Source: Coriolopsis trogii
Taxonomy: Eukaryota > Basidiomycota > Agaricomycetes > Polyporales > Polyporaceae
NCBI GenBank assembly: GCA_020543525.1
Contig: JAHYIO010000004.1
Span: 2,294,001-2,358,000, forward strand
Length of the DNA stretch: 64,000 nt
Direction: 5' to 3'
How positions within the stretch are numbered: the first letter of the stretch is position 1; each line of letters starts with the position of its first letter. Both the position numbers and the translations under genes were made by a program. The notes under the pieces are model-generated. The model did not search any database. It was not told the origin of the DNA and saw only the letters and a program-made list of their open reading frames with translations. This document shows, one piece after another, positions 21,665-33,045 of the stretch.

Positions 21665-22033
21665 GATGACTCCTGGGATCGGTCGGTCGAGCGGTGAGTC
21701 AACAATTTGTCTCGCCGTGGTCGTCACCACCGAGTCGTATTGACTTCCTACGATGTACAGGTCACTTGCGTAGATACCGTTATCACATCCATCTATATTT
21801 TCAACGTTGGAGGGTCGAACGCTTGAATGCTTGAGCATGCTTCACGGAGAAAACATGCAAGATGGAACGGGCGTCGAGCGCCAAGACAACTCGCGGCGGC
21901 ATTTGTGTCTCAAGAAATGGACTATGCTAGTACTGACTCCTAACACTGGGGACAGTACTGGTACCGTTTGGATCGCAACAATCATTCCACCAGGTATTTA
22001 AGCTTGCCGACTGTCAAGCGTGAATATACTACG
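21665..22033. other. Spacer between left arm and kinase-like C
   Basis: About 370 bp. The first 100 bp resemble 17,784-17,880. No gene seen. Confidence 0.4.
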
Positions 22034-23376
22034 CTAATCCTCTTCCTCATCCTCATCCTCATCCTCGTCCTCCTCTTCCTCTTCCTCATCCTCATCCTCA
22101 TCCTCATCCTCATCCTCATCCTCATATTCGTCCTCTTCATCCTCCTCCTCATGTTCCTCCTCATCCTCCTGGTCTAAAGTATTTGTGTCCGAATCTTCTC
22201 CGCCTTTCTCGTCTTCGTCGCTGTCCAAGTCTTCCTCGCCGTCTCTCATCCGCAACCTGGGACGCTGTAGTAGAATCTCGCGGATCATGTGACCGTAGTC
22301 TCTCGCCACCGGCCGGGGATAGCACCGATCTCCCCAGCTCGCGTCGAAGTCGATGACACGGTACTGATAGGAGCGCCCCGTCAATGGCGATCTCAGACTT
22401 GGCAGCGCCGAACGACCTCTGGGGGCGCACAGCACGTTCTCGTAGACCAGATCGTTGTGTGGGATCCCAAGCGTACTGATCTCCTCCATCATGTCGATCA
22501 ATTCCGCCCTGTGGATGTGATTAGGATGTAGTATGACGTGCAATGAATGGCGCGTTCCGTACTTTGTGCGCATCCATTCGTGCTCCACGTCATCCCCCCG
22601 TGCCCTCAACGGTCCACCGAGCCGCTCCAGGAGAAGGACGTTCAGGCTTGCATTCCCGTTCGGCATGCGGAATATGTCGAAGCTCTCCGCCTTTCGCGGG
22701 AAGGGGGGCCACTTGAAAGGAAGCGACGTGGCATGCTTGCCCCACGGACCGACGACGCACTCGAGCAGGTTGACCGACCGGCGGAAGTAGCCATAGCATC
22801 GGGGGATCACGACGCCTTGCAAGACGTGCAGGTGCTCGTAGACCGCACCCTCCTGCGCGAGTCTCCGGCCCTGGCGCTCCTTTGCGACCTTGAGGACCAG
22901 CCGGGGGAACTTCAACGTGTACGGGAGAGAGGCGGGGTCTCGGACCCTGACGGCGTAGACACAGTGAGAGATGCCTTCGGAGATGCATCTGACGATGGTG
23001 AGATGTAGAGTGATGCGAACGTCGTCGGGAGGAGGGGACGGTGGGGCCCCTCCTCCCGACGAGGGTGGGGGTGGGGCCCTCGAGAGGCCACGAAGTGTGT
23101 TGATGGGCGACTTCTTCAAGTCGTCCGAGTCTTCAGGTCTCGGTGGATAGTCGGCTTGTGGGATGTCAAGACGGACCGGATCGCCATTGTTGTCGCGGAT
23201 GAGGTTATGTATGACGACGGACTTTACGACGTTGAAGCCTTGAAGTTGCTGATGACACCGAATCCGAGTCGATCAATACATACGGTCCTGACACCTCGAC
23301 ATGTACCCGCGGTTTAGAGACATGATTGTTTACTCACAATCTCAGGACTCTCTTCCAACATACTGTGTGTGGCCAT
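22034..23376 (-). CDS. Kinase-like protein C with polyacidic tail
   Basis: Three exons: 23338-23376 (13 codons, MATHSMLEESPEI), 22563-23248, 22034-22508; 399 aa. The second intron is 54 bp and leaves the frame open if kept; its GTACGG/CCACAG ends and the family alignment favour removal. Core motifs: FPRLVLKVAKERQGRRLAQEG, HVLQGVVIPRCYGYF, SLNVLLLERLGG, catalytic loop GIPHNDLVYENVL and YRVIDFDAS. Unlike A, B, D and E it has a proline-rich insert (APPPPSSGGGAPPSPPP) before the core and a C-terminal tail of about 70 residues made almost only of Asp and Glu. The tail could bind basic proteins or histones, or be mere slippage. Confidence 0.78.
22036..22180 (-). repeat. Microsatellite encoding the Asp/Glu tail
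   Basis: Imperfect (TCCTCA)n/(TCCTCT)n on the plus strand, read as GAG/GAT/GAC on the minus strand. It is in frame with kinase-like C and likely variable in length between strains. Confidence 0.75.
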
Positions 23377-23929
23377 ATCACCGCCGAGAGTCTTGCAAGG
23401 TATGGGTGCACGATGCTGGTAGTGGCCCAGGCGGTTGACGAGCTTCGCATTCTCTGTCATGTAGGGGTCTGCCAGACCCGCGTGGGTTTCGATACCCGTA
23501 AGCTTGTGACTACTGTACGTACCATGGTCCATCGAGAAGACCGACAGGACGCCATGCGCATGCCACCACGCTTCGCGTACAGCACGCTTCGCGGCCCGGG
23601 GTTGCTGCTGGCAGTGAGCATGGCCACGTTCAGACGTTCCCGCAACGCCTGCCTGCCTGACAGTGACAGAGCGCGCCCAGGTCTACCAAGGGCAAAACAC
23701 ACAGGCATCGACTTGCACAGGCCAGGCTCATCGAAACGCGTACGGCAAACCGAACGACAAAAAACAACAACAAGCGACGCAGATGCAGAGCACTCTCACG
23801 TCTCGGAAAGACGAAGGGTAACTAGTACGGAACCAAAGCACACAACTAGCAAAGCGGAAGCACAGAACAAGCCGGAAGCCGCTCTCTCCACTGACAACAA
23901 CCTTAACGCGCACACCCACCAGCTGTCCC

Positions 23930-26794
23930 CTAGCTGTCCACCACCCGCCACTGTCCACCCCCACCCCCATCCCCCGGCACGCTCGCGACCGACTCGCGCT
24001 CGCGCTCACCCTCACCCAGACTCAGATAACTCTCCCGCCCCCGCTCCTCCCGCCCCCGCTCGCCGCCCTCCTCAAACTCCCTCAGTCCCCACAGAACAGC
24101 AACCCCCCGCTCGTCAAACAAGCCCCTCCTCGGCTTCCCGACCCCCACACTCGCCGCTCTCCGCCTTACCTCCGCCCCCTCCTCGGATGCTTCCCGTGCA
24201 CATCCCGCGCTGACATCGACGTCGATGATCCCCGACCGCGCCCGCGAGCGCGCCGTGCGCACCATGCGCGTGTACCGGTCCCGCGGAACCGCGTACGCCA
24301 TCGGCACTTGCATCGGCATCGGCAACGGCAGCGCGTCCTCCCCTCCCAGCGGATGCCTCTCCCCCGCTAGTACCGGCGACAGCGCATCGCTCTCGCCCTC
24401 GGCTCCCACATCTGGCGACCCAAACTGTAGCGGGGACAGCGTCCGTTCGGGCGGCGAGGGGTAGTCCTGCGGATGTATATGCGGATGAGGCTGTGGTCGC
24501 GCATAGGGGTGCGCTTGTGTCTGCGACTCTGTCGTCGTCTTCGCTGGCGCCTGGACACGAGCAGACATATATGACCCCGGCGCAGAGGCCGACCTTGACG
24601 CGGAAAACGGAGAGGCGAACGGATGAGGGCGGTGAGAGCGTTCAGGGTGCGATGTCGAGAAACGCGAGGACGCTGGCGACAACGGCGGCTCGTCAACACC
24701 GTCCTCTCTCTGTCCAGCCATACGTCTTTCTCGGTCAGTGTCCACCCCCGCCCAAGTCGCCCTCTCAGTCTGGGGCGGAGTGATAGCAAGTCGTTCAGCG
24801 AGCGAGTACATGGACGGCCGGAGATGCACGGGCGGGACCGCCGTCTCCATCGTGTCCGAGTCGTAGTCCGGGCACACCTCCGAACTCGGATGGCTGGGGC
24901 GTCGTGTGCCAAACATGTACTTGTCGTGCGCGGGATGCTGCGACTCTTGCCTCCGGCCAGCGAAATCCGTCGCAGGCGGTACGGGCCCATGCAGCGAATG
25001 CGTGGACTTGGGGAATGCCGGGAACGGGATGGATTTATGTTCGAGGTCGAACTGGACCACGTCCCGGAGGGCGATGGAGGTGCTTGGAGTGTATGTGGCG
25101 TGCACTAATCGACGGTCAAGGTCAAATTGCAGACCGCTGCGTGCGTTGACCCTACAGGACCCGCGGTCGATGAGTGATGAATCGTCAGAGGGAGAGTAGT
25201 GGACTGACATGGCCAAGTAGGAGTTGATGTACACTGCAATTGCCATATTGATCAGTACGCTGAAACGCAGTCAGGACTATAGACATACATTTGGCGACGA
25301 GGAGCTCGATCGCCACCGAAATAAATGTAGTCGGATATGCGACCATCTGATGACCAGACTCGTCAGGCGGGATACGAGCGATCTGGAGCGGTTCAAGCAC
25401 ATACCATAGAAATAGCCACGAGCGAGCATACACTGTACTCTGATGAGCGAAGACACTCCAGAGGCAGAAGACTGAAAACATACCAGGAGATAATGCCCGT
25501 GTTTAATGTATACATCATGAGCGTCCTTAGAGGCCCATTCATTCTGTTGATTGACCATGAGCACCGCCACTGATGACTGAAATTACATGAGAATACGCAC
25601 GTTCCCGTCTCTGTACGGCATCGGGCGAGAAAATAACACAGGGAGCCGGCGATGAAGGCGTCGATAACGGTGGAGAAGCAGTAAGGAACGTAAGTAGCCC
25701 ACTGCAAATCAAGCGTAAGTGACGTGATCTCTACCGCGAAGGGTGTCAAACATACGGGCGCGTGGGCCAAGTGGACAAAGGAGTCGAGCTTGAATCTGAG
25801 AACGCGTTGCCGTAAGTCGATGTTGTGGGTCCTACATCAATAGGCGAGCACTCACGTCTGGTAACACATCACTTTCGAAGGTGATTGTCAGTTCAAAGGA
25901 TCCGTGAGACATGGAGATGAGCGCACCTATGGCGATTCCGTACCCAATCACAACGAGTCCGCTCTGTTACCAGTGAGTCATCACGGACGCGTTCAGAGGT
26001 CAGAACGGACGTACCACAAACCAAGGAACTATCCTGTTCATGAGCCAATGGGACGCGCAAGCAGACTTTGTCGTCTTCTGATCGCTCCACCTGCGGTCCT
26101 CTTTGCCGAACGGCGCGACATGGTTATCAATCGCAAGGACTAGGACGAGTCAGAGGAGATTCACATGCGATCGCCACGGAGAACGTACGAGTCCATAAAC
26201 GGTAGGTGTAGAGGCTGATTGCGAGTGTGAGTGTGAGTAACGAAGCGAGGCACGGATCGAGGATGGGTACTGACGTATGTACGGAGACAACGATCAGGCC
26301 CTGAAGACGGCTTGGCTTAGGATGATGGAGAATGTGGAAGAGAGTACGCACTCACGTCTACTACGGTCCGGATCTATATGAGCACATGAGGGTCAAATTG
26401 GTTCTGTGCGAGAAGTCGAGCGAGGGCATACCTTGAATGTCCAGGTGATATGGGAAAGAGCGGATGCGTCGCCGTAGTTGACGACGAGATAATAGTAGAC
26501 GAAATGAGCGCTAAGGGCGAGGTGGACGACATCGAGGAGCCTAAAAGGATATTAGAGATGAAAAAGAGACAAGATACGGATGCATGCCATAGCCAAGAGA
26601 CGGCGAGCTTTGTCCATGTCCTGTCGGACGGATATTGGGAAAAGTAGACGGACGTCTGGAGCATTGTCACCCCAAACAGTCTGGATGGACGCGTTGAGCG
26701 GATGGGTCAAGCGAAGGATGAGATGAAGAACTTACACAGCGGAAATGAGGAGGCCGAGGAAGAGGGCGCCGTATGTACTGTTGAGGTCGGACAT
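23930..26794 (-). CDS. DUF6534-type seven-helix membrane protein with long C-terminal tail
   Basis: Fourteen exons reconstructed from 26,794 (MSDLNSTYGALFLGLLIS) to 23,930; 715 aa with consistent phases. The first about 285 residues match the basidiomycete DUF6534 family: an N-terminal helix, YFSQYPSDRTWTKLAVSWLW, LLDVVHLALSAHFVYYYLV, a helix with SGLVVIGYGIAIGALISMS, WATYVPYCFSTVIDAFIAG, RTLMMYTLNTGIIS, and the family end FISVAIELLVAKLYINSYLA. Seven membrane passes are expected. Exon 2 (26588-26680) joins exon 3 (26432-26540) only through a GC-AG intron (26541-26587). The last exon (23930-25233) adds some 430 disordered residues rich in Ser, Pro, Arg and His, much longer than usual. Role of the family is unknown. 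Confidence 0.82.
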
Positions 26795-28465
26795 GGCTCG
26801 AGACAGGGTCTAGGACCTGCTCGAGGAGGAGAAGAGGAGAGGGTGGTGGTCGAGGAGGAAGGAGCGAGCGGGGGACGGGGGCGGGGGAGAGAGACGGGGC
26901 GGGGTTTGTCGAGGACGGGTGGCGAGGCATGGTGGAAGCTGGAAGGGAGGCCCCTGCACGCTCTCCTGGGCGAGGCAAGCGCGTCGCCCGTTCTGGCGTT
27001 GATTGCAGCGGACGGTGACAGCAGACGAGCCCCGCGCTTCCCAGCCCTCCATTACGCCTAAATCGGGCCCCTCCCTGCCTTCGCCCGCCGCCGTTGCTCG
27101 CCTCACCCACCCCTGCCCCGCCCCCGTCGTCGCCCTCCCGCGCGCGATGGGATGAGGGTGTCCACGCATGCCGCGCGCGCTGTCCGCCGTGGCTTCCTCC
27201 TCGCCCGTGTGGCGTCCGTGTGCATTGCATCACCGGCATTCCTCGGGACGATCTACGAGGGCCGGCATCGAAGGACGCCGATTCTCGTGCAGAGCAGCGC
27301 GGTCGACGTCTATCCGCTCTTTCTTCTACTCGCTCGATGCGCCCTGCGACTGCCTATGCCGGGCGACAGTCCTCGTCTGCCGTCCGCTTCCGAGAGCTTC
27401 TGCGTTCTGCAAATCAGCTCCCGCAGAGCAGCAAAGTAAGGTACAGTTCGGGGCGAACCTTCCGTCCCATTTGATCCACGGCCTGTCAGTCGCTTTTGCA
27501 CAAACGCTCATATATCCTGTCAACCAACAGGTGCCATTCACGCCACATAGCTATCCTCGTCCTGTCAAAAGGCGTTCGTCTGCACGTCAGCATACCTACT
27601 CAGCTAATAGTGACCACGTACCGAGCCTTCTCCGCGTGTCGGCAATGATCCTACATAGTCTCCTCCATTCTCTCGTTGGAACATTGGAGGAACTTCAGAC
27701 CAATCGGGAAGACCAAAGACATGGACCGATGGACGCAATTTCGAGTTGTGGGCCGCCGCATGCGCAGGGTATGAGCACTACAAGCACGTGGCGAGTTCCC
27801 ACGAGTGACTCGTGCTCAGATCTGGTACTTGGCTAATTTCAACTATGTAGTATTTCTCGCGCTTACGCCTACCTAGCGTGTATTCAGTGTATGCATGGCT
27901 CCTACAGCGACGAAGCCCTCTAGACGCGATGACCGGAACACTGGTGACTGGCCTGAGTCCGGTCCTGGCTCGCTCTACACGCTCATCGCAACTCTTACTC
28001 GGAGCTGGTACTCAGCTAGACAGCTTAGGTACTCCTCACACTTATGCCTCTCGAGTGCGCGCATTCAGTGTATGTATGGCTACCGCAGTGAAGAAATCCA
28101 AGTCTTGCACGCGCTAAACGGCACCTGCAGGCGCAACAGTGACTCCACTGGCACGCTGCCACTCTCGCAAGCGAGGCCGTGTACGGAGCTCCCCTGCACA
28201 GCGCATGCATCCGCCATCTGGCCTGAGATGCCGCGACAACCGGCCGCTATCACCAGTCCTGCCATACTCCGATTGTCCTCCGTGCAGCAAGGTGTGTACC
28301 CTTTATGCGCTTGAAAAACACTCGATAGAACTGAGAGGAGTCGGACGATCTGAGCGACGTTTCACCATCGCTGCCTGGCCCTGTATCGCACGCTCGAGAC
28401 TCCTCCGTCCTGTCTGCCTCTCTCCGAGCAGCTCAAACTGCCCCTCCGAGACTGTACGGCGACAA
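26795..28465. other. GC-rich intergenic region, no supported gene
   Basis: The 26,800-27,450 part is GC-rich, so long chance frames occur on both strands; none shows splice structure or family motifs. Around 27,870-28,090 a short unit containing ATTCAGTGTATG(T/C)ATGGCT occurs twice about 180 bp apart. Confidence 0.45.
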
Positions 28466-28645
28466 ACACATGGTGTTCACCGTCGCTGTTGCCGCAACAG
28501 ACGACTCTCCCTACTCTCTTCATCCAGATCGCCAAAGAGCCCGAGGGGAGATCGATTTGGGAAGAGAGTGCGGTGTACGTCGAAAAAGTACCTACCTGCC
28601 TGCAGGGCGTCACCGTCCCATATCGAGGAGCAAACGTGGCAATGT
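28466..28645 (+). pseudogene. Kinase-like family remnant
   Basis: A short piece of the same family as A-E: DKHMVFTVAVAATDDSPYS in one frame, then, after a shift, IQIAKEPEGRSIWEESAVYV and CLQGVTVPY. This matches RHLVFEVDVVDPDTLPYS and the LLKIATEREGRS...CLQGVTIP region of gene E. No catalytic loop follows, so only a fragment remains. Confidence 0.6.
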
Positions 28646-28908
28646 TAGGTTGTGCTCCTCTGTCTCGTTCAATTCTCGCGGTGATGCAAACTGGTGCTCG
28701 TTGCGAGAACGATCGGACGCTTCCCTCACAATCATAGGTTCAATTTCCACCACACCAGCGACACGTACTGGCTCGTATATGGAATACTGTTCGGTTCTCG
28801 CGTCCTGGCTCATATGTATATATGGAATACTTCTCGGTCCTCGCGTGGTACAGTATAAACATATCTCTTGTTGTGTATGTCTACAACGATCAATGCAGCG
28901 GGCTCTCG

Positions 28909-30834
28909 TCAGTTCGCCCAGTCCATGTCGCTGCCTTCGCATAAATACTCTCGTATATCCGGGCGGCACTGCTCGTCCCAGCTAGCAAAGCATAGACCAG
29001 CAAGGATGTACAGGAGGTTTGGATCTGTCCACTGGATAGGCTTGCCGGCAATTAGCTCGCGCTTTTTCCAGTCCCGCATGAAGACCATGACCGTCGAGCC
29101 ATTGCACGATATGGCATAGTCCGAGCGGAAGAAAAGAAACTCGCCCCAGAGCTGTAATAGGATTTTGGTCAGTGCATGTCAATCTCTGTGTACACTCAGG
29201 AGTCAGGAGAGAGACTGCACCTGTTTGATGTGTTTGTGCACAACTGACGCTTTCTTGGCATCCCCTCCCACACCCAAGTTCCACAAAAATAGTCCCTCCT
29301 GGGATAATTTGCCCCAGTTTCCTTGATGGTAGATACTATCCGGATAGCTCCATGAGGTCTTGATCTCAATGGCCAAATTCCATCCGTGAGGGTCATGAGT
29401 GTGAGCGACTCTCTCTAAGTGCCTTTCAGGCTTCCTGCCATGCTCCTTCGTCGTAGGGACTGCAGGGACTTTAAACCGGACACCTCTTACAACCCCAGGC
29501 TAAAATCAAGATGAACATTGAGCACTCCTTTCTTCTTGTACAAACCACTGCGTTGACACAGATACGCACAGGCTGAACCTCCGGTTGATTCAGAGGCAGA
29601 GGTGTTTCGATGTCATCGTTGTTCTGCTGGGGTTCCTCCGAATTGTCTGACCCAACTTGGGACTTTGATTTGGACTTGGACTGGGAGGATTCCTGCCTGG
29701 ACTCTGCCTTGGCCGCACGTGCATCTTTGTTTGCATTTGAGTTCTCTGCAGCCATCTTGACATCATCTGCAATTTCATCCTCTACTTCAGAGTCGGAAAC
29801 ATATGTAATTTTTGCTTTGGTGGTCACGTCAATCCGATTAGGTGTAAATATTGACTTCTCCACAGAAGGCGATCTGGGCTCGGGAGTATCGGGGTCAATG
29901 GGATTTTCTTTGGGAGTATCAGCATCCACTATTCTGGCATCTGAGAATCCGAGAAGCCTGTTGACCAGTAAATAGTCAGGGAACCCTGCCGCTTTGCGAG
30001 ATTTGACGCTATTCATTGCATGTGTTGCTCTAGCAAAGTGGGGAAATGTGATCGGAATGCCATATTCGCTTATCATGGTCTCTTGTGGACTCCCCACTTT
30101 GAACAGATCGGTCGTTCGTACGGTAATCTGGTAACGGGTCTGTAAAAATAGTATACAATCAGCGGAATCACACATAGAACACGATAGGCTTAAGTATGTT
30201 GCCTCACCTTAATCATAAGCCCCAAAGGACGAAGAACCTGTCTGGCAAATTGGTCTTGTACCGCAGGTTCAGACTCGACTATCTGCGGCTCTCGGAATTG
30301 ATTTTGCCCCAGAAACCAGGCACCAAGGGCATGGATCGCTTGATATTGCTGTTCAGCAAAGGGAACGTCATGTGAACGACCCAATGGTCCGCAAGTGGTG
30401 AGCCCACGTTTAGCGCGCCACGTTCCATCAGGCGGTCCATAGATATCATGGAATATGACTCGCTGACGGGGAGTCTCCGGTACCACGCCATCCCCCTGTG
30501 GAAACGCATACTTGAGAAGCCGCTCGTTCAATTTATTACACTTCTTCAGTCGGAGCAGCCGATATTCTGGTGTCAGACCTTCCACTATGGGTGCAGGGTT
30601 TGTGACACTGGTCGCCTGGGTGGAGAGGAGTGGGAACTGGACAAGGGGTATCATCCTTGTCTCCTGAGGCAGGTCCAGAGCATTGTCCACTCCAAAAGGC
30701 TTGAAAGGAATACGAGGGCCCTCAGTGGCTGGTGTAGGATGACCATCAGTGAAGAGAGCATGAGGGGGCCACAAGTACTGCAATCCTGGTGCGGGACCTT
30801 GAGGAGCAGCATTAGGGGGAATAGCAGCGGCCAT
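28909..30834 (-). CDS. Uncharacterised four-exon protein with a possible nuclease-like motif
   Basis: Exons 30208-30834, 29546-30139, 29221-29499 and 28909-29151; 580 aa, all introns phase 0 (68, 46, 69 bp). The N-terminal half has FHDIYGPPDGTWRAKRGLTT and a DUF-like alpha/beta pattern; the middle is low complexity, rich in Ser, Lys, Asp and Gln (ESRQESSQSKSKSKSQ); the C-terminal part is well ordered: WNLAIEIKTSW, QEGLFLWNLGVGGDAKKASV, VMVFMRDWKKRELI, LLYILAGLCFASWDEQCRP. IEIKTSW resembles the E-x-K strand of PD-(D/E)XK nucleases, but a matching upstream acidic residue cannot be fixed by eye. No signal peptide or membrane helix. I do not recognise the family. Confidence 0.68.
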
Positions 30835-31506
30835 AGTTAGCAGAGAATTGTGGGTAGTGTTTTAATCGCTACCATGGTCGCACCTCTTTATATGACTCAG
30901 GATTCCAGGGATATATCATTCCTAACATAACATGGTTTAGCATCCCAAATGACCGTTTCCACCCTGTGCGGTCCGGCATATTGCCAAGTGACTCAGACAC
31001 AAGAAGGAGGCAAGTGTCTGTGGGTCAACTGGCAGAATCACTCAAATCGACGTCTACATGCCAGACATGTTGAAACTTGAATGTTCAAGGGGTACAGTCA
31101 GGGTACAGCAATACATTTCGTCATAGCGAGCGGCGAGATGACACGTGTAAGGGTAGAAAGTCCAAACGTCAATATATGATATTTCGTCATTTTCAATCGA
31201 CAAAACTCGTGTTTGGGTGGCAGAGCATCTGTGACGACTTGAGTGACAAAAATGTAAGCACCCTGAGGCAGTGTGGTATCAGGCTTTGTGACTCGAGTTT
31301 GGTGGGTGTGAATTTACCCTCTCATCATTTTTGAATCACCATGGCAGCGTCCGGATCATTTGTGGGACAAACAAGTAGACAACAAGAGGGTCTGATCTAG
31401 AACAAGCGATGTTGAATAGACTGTAATCCAGGAGAAGCAGCATTGAAATGAATCGAAACATGATGATAGAGTGTTGCCCCTTGACCACGTGATCTCATAG
31501 TGTTGT
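30835..31506. other. Intergenic, upstream of the uncharacterised gene
   Basis: AT-richer than its surroundings, no supported gene; ends at the foldback element. Confidence 0.4.
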
Positions 31507-31507
31507 A

Positions 31508-32958
31508 CAGCTGTTGCCGAAATTCGTGACCGCGCGACTCCGCACGACGTGCGCGCACTTTTGGCGCGCAGAAATCGAGAGAACAAGAAAAATTGCTCAT
31601 GGCTTCACATTCGCTCGTAGCCTCAAACAAACATCACAAGATGTGTGCTGTATCTCTTCGCAACACGTACGAGCTTTCCGCAAGGCGATAGACCGCCTGG
31701 TTGTAACGATACATATGCCAGGTCATGTGAATGGACAAGCCTGCATCAGTAGTTTGGGAAATCTATTATGTTGTCTTATTTGCCCAAATAAGACAAGTAA
31801 GACGCTATAAGCCGTAAGCTTCAGCACAGCCACCGGTGGCAAATAAGACACACACCAGCGCCTGACTTGTCCCATTCATAGCATCATGGATTCATGATAA
31901 AATCTCACGAAACTTGGTACGTCGATGCGGCCATATACTGCAAGACTCTCCACCAATTTTGGTGGCATTTCGCCCACAGACGCTTTGGTAGCGGGCGTCA
32001 CATTCTGGCAGGGGAGTGAAATAAGACAAATAAGCAAATAACAAATTTCCCGAACTACTGATGTGCCTGCCTCATTGTTTGCGACGATGATTTAGCACCA
32101 AATGCCACGAAAGCTGTATAAATGTTTGTTGATACACCTATATAGCTAGTCCAACTGTTTTCATATTTTTGCTGGCCGTTCTCCATGAGATGAGAATGTA
32201 TCTATGTCAGGTTGCTTCTGGAGTAGCGTAGGCGCCCAAGCAGTCACACTCAGGTGGCCCTTCCGACACGAACACTTGGTCGATTTGCTCTGATTCTGTG
32301 CTCATGAGTGCAGTAAAGTCAATACAAGGCGCAGCAAACAAATCATGAGGCCACGGGTGACATTCGCTTGCACTCAATTCTCTGAAGTTTCAGTGCACTA
32401 GGAGGAGGTAGGTAACAGTGTGCGGTCACAGATATCTCCGATATTTCTATATAACTCAGCTCGTAGAATCCATATTATGTGGGTTCTAGTCAATTCGGAG
32501 GAGTGTGTTGGGTTTGTTGACTAGGAAGGGCCACCTGAGTGTGACTGCTTGGGCGCCTACGCTACTCCAGACGCAACCTGACATAGATACATTCTCATCT
32601 CATGGAGAACGGCCAGCAAAAATATGAAAACAGTTGGACTAGCTATATAGGTGTATCAACAAACGTTTATACAGCTTTCGTGGCATTTGGTGCTAAATCA
32701 TCGTCGCAAACGATGAGGCAGGCAGGCTTGTCCATTCACATGACCTGGCATATGTATCTCTACAACCAGGCGGTCTATCGCCTCGCGGAAAGCTCGTACG
32801 TGTTGCGAAGAGATACAGCACACATCTTGTGATGTTTGTTTGAGGCTACGAGCGAACGTGAAGCCATGAGCAATTTTTCTTGTTCTCTCGATTTCTGCGC
32901 GCCAAAAGTGCGCGCGCGTCGTGCGGAGTCGCGCGGTCACGAATTTCGGCAACAGCTG
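31508..32958. mobile_element. 1.45-kb foldback DNA element
   Basis: Outer ends are inverted (CAGCTGTTGCCGAAATTCGT...), each flanked by TA (31,506-31,507 and 32,959-32,960), as after insertion by Tc1/mariner-like enzymes. The inverted arms run about 435 bp: the left arm from 31,508 to 32,264 (interrupted by a second element) and the right arm 32,524-32,958, around a 260-bp spacer. No transposase frame. Frames inside the arms mirror each other and are not genes. Confidence 0.75.
31747..32060. mobile_element. 314-bp MITE nested in the foldback arm
   Basis: Ends are inverted repeats starting CAGTAGTT(T/C)GGGAAAT, extending about 26 bp with several mismatches. It interrupts the left foldback arm only; the right arm is continuous here. 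Flanking AT on both sides may be the target duplication, but the flank is repetitive (GCCTGC), so the family is not assigned. Confidence 0.7.
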
Positions 32959-33045
32959 TAATTATATAGCTTGACCCAGACCATACGGTGATCACTCACA
33001 ATCCCCGGACCCCACTCCACTACCCCCTCACTGAGTGTACTTAGA

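Noticed and set aside
26795..27840. Long open frames on both strands in a GC-rich stretch
   Set aside because: They overlap on opposite strands, have biased Arg/Ala/Pro content, and no splice or family pattern. They are what GC-rich DNA gives by chance.
31514..31810. Frame coding for MPKFVTARLRTT..., found twice in opposite orientation
   Set aside because: It is simply the two arms of the foldback element read in mirror image; it stops at the spacer and has no start context.
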